Assembly: GCA_963932465.1 (NCBI GenBank)
Contig: OZ010791.1
Span: 150,705,915 to 150,769,914 of the forward strand
Source: Maratus speciosus
Lineage: Eukaryota > Arthropoda > Arachnida > Araneae > Salticidae
DNA: 64,000 bases
Reading direction: 5' to 3'
Shown one piece after another: positions 55,430-64,000 of this stretch (positions within the stretch are counted from its first letter, which is position 1; each line of letters opens with the position of its first letter). A program made the translations under genes and the position numbers. The notes below the pieces were generated by a model, which ran no database searches, was not told the origin of the DNA, and worked only from the letters and a program-made list of their open reading frames with translations.

Positions 55430-56010
55430 AACCTTATTACTATGTCCGTCTGTCTGATGTCTGCTATCTGTCCGTGCTCTAACTCGCGTAAATATTCGCG
55501 TCAGATTGCCATGAAATTAACATACGTTATTGAGGTTACAATGGCATGTTTGGTATTGAAAATTAAGTCTGAAGCACTTACGGTTCGTTTACAGATACAC
55601 TCAAAAGAATGTTGTTACATTACGGTCTATGTGGAAAAATCGATTGCGGTGTATTTGAATGGTATTACACGATTTTAAGCATTATTGAAATTCATACATA
55701 TCACTGAGGTGTACTACAAAGCACTCACTGTAGAATAACGTGTGCATAGAGTTCGTTGTTTATTTACAGGGACACACAAAAGAATTTGGCTACAGAAAAT
55801 TATGTAGGCCAATTATGCATGATCTATTATCAACAAAATTTGCTAGAAATGCGTTTTCAGTTGTGGTACGCGTTTTAAAATTCAACTATTTTTTTACATA
55901 TCACTTGGCGTGTATAAATTCTATAGATCATATACAGGGCTGCACAAAAGTTTTCAAGTACATTTCCGTTTATTGATGGAAATTGTTCAATGGGAATTTT
56001 CAAATGTGCT
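55430..56010 (-). repeat. Interspersed repeat, inverted relative of 26640-27370
   Basis: The minus strand contains TTTTGAGTGTATCTGTAAAC, CAATACCAAACATGCCATTG, TATTTACGCGAGTTAGAGC and a GGACAGATAG tail, in the order of 27165-27315. GGGCTGCACAAAAG at 55937 marks a further unit. The 78-codon frames are repeat-internal. Confidence 0.55.
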
Positions 56011-56086
56011 ATGAATTTAACTGAACGAACTTTTACTCTACTATGTAGAATCCATACGTCGTCGCCTTGCTGTTCTGCATACGTAA

Positions 56087-56243
56087 GACACTCTTTCAGG
56101 AGTGAGACATTTCACTCCTTTCTAGAGAGTGGAAAATCCCACTCTTTAAGGAGAGTATTTTTATAAAATTCACTCCCAAAAGAGTACAAATGCCTGTCAC
56201 TCTTTCAAAGAGTGAACTTTTCATTCCACTCAATTTTAGAGTG
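56087..56243. mobile_element. Small MITE built of ACTC...GAGTG motifs
   Basis: Ends GACACTCTTTCAGGAGTG and CACTCAATTTTAGAGTGT. Seven or more CACTC/GAGTG motifs alternate inside and allow several hairpins. It resembles the interior of the 21705-22411 insertion. Confidence 0.55.
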
Positions 56244-57429
56244 TACGTTCAATTTCAAAGGGTAATTTTGTTTATTTTTATTTGTTTCATAAATAATCAC
56301 TGTCACAAGAAATTGAGTCATGTCCGTAGTCAGAAAATTTGAAGCTTCTAAATAGCTCAACGGATAACATTGACATAATCCCTTTAGCGTGAAAGAGAAG
56401 TTTGTTAGTTCTTTCAAACTTTGAATACGTTGCAAGTGTTACAAATTTGAGATATTTTATTTTATTTTATTTTTAATATGAAAAAAATCATGAACGTAAA
56501 GATCACACCATTAGATCTGTAGACAAGGTAAAAACATTTAAGGATCTCGATAAAAAAATAAAATAAATAGAAATGGAGTTAAATATGTAATATTTGTTAC
56601 ACAAAACTGAATTCAGCAACCTCATTCAATTCAGGTTAATATCTAGTGAGCTGAAAATATTTTTACGCAATAAAGCCCAGTCCGTGTATATCATGGTTAC
56701 GAACATAGAGTCTAATCTACTATAAGAATGCATATTTAATAAGATATTTCTCACGATTTGGAAAAATACCGCTATGCTAATTAGATAGGTTTACCAATAT
56801 CAAAGCATTGTTTAAAAAAAGAAAAGAAAATCAGAAAATTTTAGCATTAAACTTGTTCGTTTCTGGGAGTTAGATAATACAAGTAGTTCCAACTCGGGCT
56901 TCCCGTGTTACAGAATATAGGTGAAAACCATATATTATATTTTTTTTATTGAGAATTCTAATAGGTTTTATTTGCCTTTAATATATATATTTTTAGATTT
57001 TTCACTAACGATACCAACAATAATTTTTATGGGGAAAAATAGCTATTATGAATTCAAGTAAAATTTTGAAAGTTATTAAAAGCGATACTTTCGTATTGGC
57101 CTTGTGCCAGGAAGAAATCATCAAAGGTCACTAACTAGCCTTTTAATTCCAGTGGTTTAAGCGTAGTTCGATTCATGTCTTGAATTTGTGTTTTATTTAT
57201 ATTTTATTATTTTATTTTTAGATTGATAAAGTTTTAATTTCGTTATGGAATATATGCCGGAAACAAATGCTGAACTATTTTATTTATATTAATTTACAAA
57301 CAGATTTATATTTTGTAATGGTCTGTCTGCAAGTGACAAAGATTGATTTAACAAAATCATGCTTGAAAAATTATATAAAAACAACATTAAAAATGAGTAC
57401 ATTGCGATACAATTTTCATACAAATTAGG
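56244..57429. other. AT-rich sequence, nothing recognised
   Basis: No inverted repeats or coding signals seen. Confidence 0.45.
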
Positions 57430-57600
57430 ATATAGTTTTGAAACAAATTGCATTTGAAAGCACATAATTTTCGCTGTTCGATGATGTAAAAATAAAAAAT
57501 GTGCGGTATTTAGAACTTAAAAAAAAATCAGTAAAATCAATAAAAGTTAAATTTAATCGTCTGCTGTTGTCACCGTCAAAATGGCGTCCAGCGGACACGT
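57430..57600. repeat. Fragment related to the 21.6-25.3 kb inverted repeat
   Basis: AACAAATTGCATTTGAAAGC, GATGATGTAAAAATAAAAAA and GTGCGGTATTTAGAACTT parallel 22940-23020 (CAAATTGCATTTAAAAGTAC, GACGGTATAAAAATTGAAAA, GCGCGATGCTTAGAATTTT). Confidence 0.5.
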
Positions 57601-59610
57601 TTGTCCTTTATAATATTGAAAGTGATCACCATAAAACGAACTGTCACGATCCTGATGTGGAAAAATTCGCTATATAGAAAAGTCATTCGATAGAATCCTT
57701 TATAAAATTTACTATATAATTTGATTTCAGTTAATAAAACTCAGATTTACTAAGATTTAAAATGCCTAGAAATTAGATTTGAACGCTTTGATTTAAACCG
57801 TCGGCTCCGCTTTATATTAGTGTCGACAAACTATTACGGGGAATTCCAAACTTAAAAGCAATATCCTGTTTCCTGAAAACTTGATCAACATTGGTCAAAG
57901 AGTTCGCCAAATAGGAAAGGATTTGTTAAATGGAAGGTTTCATTTAATGAAAAATATCACAGTGTTTAACGTTTAAAAAAAAAAAAAAATGCTATTTAGA
58001 AAAATTGACTAGATGGAATTAGACGATGGGCTAGACGTTATGTTGAAACTCCACTGTATTACACTTTATGTTCTCCGAAGTTTATGACGAAACAGGATCT
58101 GGAAATGATAACATTTGTATTTTTGGAGATTTTTGAGCCAATTTACTCTTTTAGATCACCTTTATAGTTTTTTGAGTATTAGACTATTAATTTTTTCTAA
58201 GGCACTTTTAAGGATATATTTTTACATAATTTTTAGGTAATATTTAGGAAATAACAGTTGGACAAAATCCAGCTCCTGATGAATCAATCTTTGTTTAAGT
58301 TATAGTCAAATGAAGATAAAGAAGTGGCACGAATCAAACCAATTGTTTTTAAGTAAAATAGCGTAAATTTTAAATGTGTATTAAAAAATACACTTATCTC
58401 AAACTAATTTAAAATGAAACTTTTTAGACCGATGATTTGTTTAAAATATTACTGAAGTTAATTTAGGAAAAAATGAATAACTTGAAATTGTCGAATCTCT
58501 CGAGAAATGTTATTTTTGCTTATCATATTCAATTATATTTTTAAAAAGGAATATTGAGATAAACTGTTGAATAAAAACCTATGTTAATTATAGACTGCGC
58601 ACTAAAGTCCTGTCTATTCCAATTAACTTCAGAACATCGACAGCTATGCTATAGTCATGAAAATTAGTGTATCTTTATATAGTGTGATATCGTACCTTCG
58701 CCACACATTTTCGACGGGGAAAGCGACAGGCATTTCCGAGGAGGACAATGGTCTTTTGTGTAAAGGCATGCAGGGGAAATTCCTGGCATACTTCTGCCCT
58801 TGGGATCTGCTCAACAGGGTATTTCAACTTTTCCAAGAAATAGGGGTGGCTGGACAATGTGTGGGAATTCGTCCCTAAAGTGAAAGTAAAAAGAGACTCA
58901 TGCAGAAGCTAGTGTGGAGGCTGATAGTAGACTGGGTGACACTGATGAAGTGAGGTGTTTTTTTAACAACGGAAGAGATGCGAGTAAAAATCGTTTTTAC
59001 TCAGGTTGGCTATGAGAAGTATAGAACTGTTAATAAAAAGTGAGAGTGTCTACCTATAAATGGTAAAGTCTGTTATTACATTTTTCAAATCTATTTTAGT
59101 TGTTCTAATAAAGAACTTTGGTAAGAAACATGTATTATTTTTCAACGATCATCTCACAAGAGCTTAGTGAACCAAAAAGCTCTGGCCCACTACATCACAA
59201 TAGTAAACTAGCTATGCTATGCGCTATATACGCAATGATACAGCTCATAGCCCAACCAAACGGCAAGTTAGAGTGTTATCCCTCCTATCTCGAAAAGAAT
59301 ACGAGGTTACAAGGAAAAGTCAATAAAAAATTTCTAGAGCGTCCTCGATTTTGTATGAAATAATGTCTTACATGTAAAAATAACTTTATTAGAGGCATTC
59401 AAATGTATTTTTTTTTATTCCAATCACCAGTTTGAATACTCCACTAATTGCCTGGAAAGGAGTAGCATTATAAAGCAGACGCGTATTTACTAATAAAACA
59501 TATTAATATTTAATATTAATTTATTTTAATTGTAAAAAATTCAAAGTTAAATTTGCTCAATGTGTTGTTCACCATTGACGCGTTCAGCATACTTTGTTTA
59601 TTATTTATTT
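57601..59610. other. AT-rich sequence, no gene supported
   Basis: 58640-58900 is a little richer in G+C, with open frames on both strands (73 and 60 codons) but no recognised domain or splice context. 59118-59363 (81 codons) likewise. Nothing else seen. Confidence 0.4.
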
Positions 59611-59699
59611 TAAATTAAAATAAACTGTACCTTACTAAAAGATAAACATGACTCGAGATAACTTGGACAAAGTTTTTATTTAATTATATAGTTGTGCAT

Positions 59700-60078
59700 T
59701 ACCGTATTTTATGGAAGAAACGCCGCGGCGTTTACGAGTTTAAAGGTTAATTTTTTTCAAGTGCGGCGTTTACGCCATGTGCGGCGCTTACGTTTTTTTA
59801 AAAATACCAACTGAGTTTCCTTAATTTAAAAATTCATAAAAAATATTTAAAATCGGATTTAAATATTTTAAATAAAACTTGAGACATCTTAAGATATTAA
59901 AAACGAGGCACCCTACACTGCTCAGAAAACTTTGATTAAAGTTAGGTCAATGTGACGCTGTCGACAAAAGTAGCATTCCGATGGATGCAGCGTTTACAAC
60001 GGGTGCGGCGATTACGATATTTTTAAGATTATTCAGGCCAATTTGAGGAGTGCGGCGTTTCTTCCATAAAATACGATA
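59700..60078. mobile_element. Intact MITE, reference copy for the site of the giant palindrome
   Basis: Ends TACCGTATTTTATGGAAG and CTTCCATAAAATACGATA, about 26-bp inverted repeats followed by GCGGCG motifs. GCGGCG(T/C)TTACG-type units recur at 59728, 59763, 59781 and 60003. The single CTTAAG at 59888-59893 is the site occupied in the other copy. Comparison with copy 3 of the host tandem repeat (GTGCATTATTTTTAAA at 61809) indicates insertion at TA. Confidence 0.85.
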
Positions 60079-60220
60079 TTTTTAAATATTATTTAATATA
60101 AGTGAATATGTATACCTCTTTACATTAAAATAAACTGTACCTTACTAAAAGATAAATTTGATTCGAGATAATTGGACAAAGCTTTTATTTAATTATATAT
60201 AGTTGAGCATTATTTTTAAA

Positions 60221-61694
60221 TACAGTCAAACCTCGTTAACATAAACCTCAAGGGGAACTAAATTTTTGTTCATGTTATCCGTAGTTCATGCTATCAGTAA
60301 CAAAAAATCCAGATTAAAAAATATATTGAGAAAAATACATATAGGGGAGACTGGGGGCTAATGGGCCATGGGAGCTGACGCTATACAGCGGTGTTCTCTC
60401 GTAAAATATAACAGTCAAAATTTATCGCAGTAAATGTCATTTTCAGTGTCATACAAGAACATGCAGTGAACTACTTTTTTCATTAGCTATTTGCAAATCA
60501 AGAAGTTAGATATATTGAAGCAACAAGATGAATTTTTTTATATTTAATAAATATTTGTTTTGATCAACTATTGAATCAGTTTTTAATAATAATATTTCTT
60601 TTATTATGAAGCTTTTATACAATGTTAATTTTTAATCATTATTTCGTACCAGAGATAAAGAGTTAATTTACAGTAAGCTTAAATGCAGTGGTAAAGGACT
60701 TAAGGACAAATGTGCATTTTACATAGGGTCTAATGGGAGAAAACTTTGCTGTTAGAATTGAGACTTATTTATATTTTAATAATTAAACTATTGTCATTTT
60801 TTTTAATCCATTAATAGAAAAGTGTTAGAAGTAATTGTGTTTTAAAAAAATCAATTTTATAAATTCCACTTTTTATAGCATGAAACGTAAAATATGTCCC
60901 ATTTTAATAAATATTTGTTTTAATTAACTATTAAATCAGTTTTTAATAATAATATTTTTTATTATGAAGCTTTTATACAATGCTAATTTTTAATCATTAT
61001 TTCGTACCAGAGATAAAGAGTTAATTTACAGTAAGCTTAAATGCAGTCGTACAGGATTCAAGATCAAATGTGCATTTTACGTAGGGTCTAATGGAAGAAA
61101 ACTTTGCTGTTAGAATTGAGACTTATTTATATTTTAATAATTAAACTATTGTCATTTTTTAAATCCATTAATAGAAAAGTGTTAGAAGCAATTGTGTTTT
61201 AAAAAAATCAATTTTATAAATTCCACTTTTTACAGCATGAAATTTATATCAAATAATAAATCATGCGTTTGTAACTAAATTACGAGAAATTTATTGTATT
61301 TATTCTCGGAAAACTGAATGATAGCAAAGATAATAATTAGATACTTACCTTATTTATTTATAACTTATATACCAGAACAAAAAAATCTGTTATCTGCAAT
61401 CATATTATAAATTCCTTACTAAAGTATACCTTATAAATTCATATGGGTGAACGAATAAGAGGAAAAAGGAAGCGTTCACACTTTTCTAGGAATTTTCGTT
61501 CACGTTAAGCGTCAAAATCTCTCATGGGAACATCGAGAATTGTTCATATTAAGCGAAATTTCACGTTAAACGAGTTGATCTTAAAAGAAGAAAAAACACT
61601 AGAATCCGTATTCATTTTGACGGGGACAATAGAAACTGTTCATGTTGAAAGTAATTCACGTTAAGCGTGTTCGCGTTAACGAGGTTCGACTGTA
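60221..61694. mobile_element. Non-autonomous pogo/Tigger-like element, ~1.47 kb
   Basis: Termini TACAGTCAAACCTCGTTAAC and TTAACGAGGTTCGACTGTA are inverted. Further in, TCATGTTATCCGTAGTTCATG (left) and TTCATGTTGAAAGTAATTCA (right) pair loosely. TA lies on both sides, and the uninterrupted tandem copy (TTTTTAAATATTATTAAATA) shows one TA. A 360-bp segment is duplicated in tandem inside (60541-60900 and 60901-61260). No transposase frame is present. Confidence 0.8.
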
Positions 61695-61840
61695 TTATTA
61701 AATATAAGTGGATATGTATACCTCTTTAAATTAAAATAAACCTTACCTTACTAAAAGATAAACGTGACTCGAAATAACTGGACAAAGTTTTTATTTAATT
61801 ATATAGTTGTGCATTATTTTTAAATATTATTAAATACTAG

Positions 61841-63129
61841 AAAGGTAGCCCGTCAAAAATGACGGAAATTTAGATATAAAGATATATACAACTCATGTGC
61901 AAGAATGTGAGTTTTCTCGCTTGTTCCGCAGTGATAGATGAAAATAACACATTTAAAGAACGAAACACATTTATGAAAAACTGTGTACCGTAGAAGACCA
62001 CTAATCTGCACAGTTTGGTTCCTAGTGTTATGCAGATTTGAGGCTTTTTGCGGTCATGTCTGTTCAATCTTTGTTTACATTTTTTTAAAATCATATATTG
62101 GACAATTTAGATTGTTAAGCTTTAAAAATAAATAAATTTTATACTTGAAGTAAGGTAAAAAATATTAAATTATCGTATAAGATTTCATGAAATGGTATTA
62201 TATGGTATTATATGTGTGTGCTTCACGATCTTGGTTACGACGTTGGCGAAATTGGCTGCAATTTGTCCTAATCCTAATAGTGTGGGCCGCTACAAGAAAA
62301 AAGTAACCAGTTTTTAGCAAAATTTCTGATATAAAGTAGTTTTCAAAAACTTGTGTAAAATTGCAGGCCGTTCTCATGTTATGTCAGTCCTAAGAATAAT
62401 ATTTCTAACACTGAAGAGTTTCCATGTATATATGAAATTTAGAAAAGCTTCTCCAAAATAAAGGTTCTGAAATGGCACTGTAATTCCTCTAACTTCAAAG
62501 TTTAATCGGGCCCTGATGTTGGTTACTGAAATCTAATAAATACAGTTATTTTGAATATTACAACAGAATTAAGCAGTTAAACTTATTTAACTTAAACCCG
62601 ATGTTACTTCCCGATGTTATTTTTTACTATTAAGAAAGAAAATTATTTAAATTTTTCAAATCATGCATTTATAATTTTTTTCCGTCTTTAATAACTAAAT
62701 AATGAAAAAATATGCTTTTGTTCTGAGCTCATAAATATGACAATAAAATAATGTAACTAAGAGACATTGCAAAATTAAATCTTTGTGATTTCAAACCATA
62801 AACAAACGACACCGCCACAATCTTATCTACTATGATGTCATTAGAATATTGTCCATTGATTGTTGGCGAACTTACTTTGTGAATGATTACCTCAATGATT
62901 TAAAATTTTTTTAAGTTTCACGATGAATGAATCACTTGTGTTTGTTTAGGTTTATGGAATGAGATATTAAGCTGTGAACCTAATTTCAACTAATGTTATC
63001 CAAGGATATATGTATTTTTAATTGAAATCAAAAACAATGCTTTGATCTCGAAATAAAAAGTTTTAGTTTGTATAATTGGTTATTTCTGTTAACTATTTAT
63101 TTAGGTACTTTTCCATTATAGCGCATTTT
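61841..63129. other. AT-rich sequence, nothing recognised
   Basis: Begins with CTAGAAAGGTAGCCCGTC followed by AAAAATGACGG (see 44475). Otherwise no repeat or coding signal. Confidence 0.4.
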
Positions 63130-63860
63130 TAAAAAAAACTTGGCGCAATTCGGGCATCAGAAAGTGAGTTATGTTGCCAAAATATATAAACAGCTATGAA
63201 AACAAATCTAATGAACTTTTATTTTTGTTTATATATGCACTTATATACATAAAAATATCGTTTCTAAATATATATAATGTTTTTTTATATATAAATTACG
63301 GCACAGATTTCAGATATGAACCGGGATACCTAACTGGCGCCAAAATGGTGTTATTTTGCCTGCTATGGTAACCCGGCTATTGTTTTTTATTTATTATTGT
63401 TTATTTACTTTTATTTTCTGTTTTTAATTATATAAACAGTTTTGTTCTATAGCTATTATTCAAACTTTTATTTATTTATTGTTATTTTCTTTTCAAAATG
63501 ATAGCAAATAATTTAAAAATATATAAGTAACTGGTATTCGAAAGCGAGATTTCTGCCAAATTGGCGTCAGAGAAAAATTACGCCAACCCCGATGGGTATA
63601 TGACATCTGTGCAAAAATTACGGCACAGATGTCATATTCGCCCCATATTGGCACGATTTTTTTCTGACGCCAATGTCATATACACACCGGGTACTTAACT
63701 CTCGCCAAAGTGTCGTTATTTTGCTTGATATGGTAACCCGGATGTTGTTGTTTATGCTGTTGATGTTTTCTCCAAATTGGCGTCGGAAAAAAATCGCGCC
63801 AATATGGGGCGAACATGGCATCTGTGCCAAAATTACTTCTGTTAAAAAATGGGTAAAAAA
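63130..63860. repeat. Cluster of TGGCGC-containing direct and inverted repeats
   Basis: CGGGATACCTAACTGGCGCC...GCTATGGTAACCCGG (63322-63380) recurs as CCGGGTACTTAACTCTCGCC...GATATGGTAACCCGG (63688-63742). CCAAATTGGCGTC.GA...AAAAAT occurs at 63557 and 63774. TTCGCCCCATATTGGC...TTCTGACGCCAAT (63638-63674) is its inverse, around a hairpin GACATCTGTGC...GCACAGATGTC centred at 63614. The arrangement suggests overlapping copies of a MITE with GGCGCC-rich ends; boundaries are unclear. The 66-70-codon frames are by-products. Confidence 0.55.
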
Positions 63861-64000
63861 AAATAATTAAAAAATGGGTAAATAGCTTTTTTTACATTAA
63901 ATAAAGGTACTTGTTAGTTATCCCGTCGACCAAATTACTGTCGCCAAATTGTAAGATTAAATGCCAATAATGGTTGACATTAAACATGATCATGTGTTTC

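Larger units (their letters stand above)
59611..61840. repeat. Three tandem copies of a ~134-bp unit, two interrupted by transposons
   Basis: Unit landmarks are TTAAAATAAACTGTACCTTA, CTAAAAGATAAA, GGACAAAG.TTTTATTTAAT, TAGTTG.GCATTATTTTTAA and GTGGATATGTATACCTCTTT. Copies begin near 59611, 60122 and 61730. Copy 1 holds the MITE 59700-60078, copy 2 the pogo-like element 60221-61694, and copy 3 is uninterrupted. It therefore shows both target sites empty. Confidence 0.85.

Noticed and set aside
58657..58878. Possible small gene (73 codons, plus strand)
   Set aside because: No domain, and an overlapping open frame on the other strand of similar length; composition alone is not enough.

Overview
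This window is AT-rich, gene-poor eukaryotic DNA. It holds a non-LTR retrotransposon, a decayed Polinton/Maverick, hAT-, pogo/Tigger- and mariner-type elements, tRNA-derived SINEs, a probable solo LTR and long homopolymer and microsatellite runs. This points to a large, repeat-rich invertebrate genome. Arthropod, perhaps chelicerate, is my best guess, resting on repeat style only. I see no conventional host gene. Nearly every short ORF is an accident of low complexity or lies inside a repeat.

Layout. 0-3 kb: nested inverted-repeat elements, one with a tRNA-like SINE core. 3.2-16.5 kb: the main structure, a 12,951-bp palindromic element (3351-16301) with two arms of about 4.2 kb around a 4.0-kb spacer. 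Both arms carry a broken protein-primed family-B DNA polymerase of the Polinton/Maverick type. The element sits inside a MITE (halves at 3175-3350 and 16302-16501) whose intact relative at 59700-60078 supplies the empty site. 17-29 kb: MITEs, a 3.7-kb inverted repeat whose arms took different insertions, and a pogo-like element. 29.5-33 kb: a retroelement fragment with a hammerhead-ribozyme-like core, a 0.3-kb-arm inverted repeat, and a young SINE with 11-bp target duplications. 33.1-35.5 kb: an R2-clade retrotransposon ORF of 781 codons without a stop (minus strand), the only convincing long protein-coding sequence. 35.8-38.3 kb: a cluster of short repeats and small palindromic MITEs. 39.5-41 kb: a second copy of the hammerhead-like retroelement and two tRNA-cored elements, one interrupted by a MITE. 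43-44.4 kb: a non-autonomous hAT with perfect 8-bp duplications. 49.8-53.8 kb: a locally triplicated ~1-kb sequence in which copies were separately hit by a mariner-like MITE, another repeat and a solo LTR. 59.6-61.8 kb: a ~134-bp tandem repeat with a MITE in one copy and a pogo-like element in the next. 63.1-63.9 kb: a cluster of TGGCGC-containing repeats.

The window does not describe a pathway. It records nested transposition: because many insertions sit in sequences present more than once here, the second copy acts as an unfilled reference and target duplications can be read directly. All homology calls are by eye. No search or alignment program was run, and boundaries of degenerate repeats are approximate.
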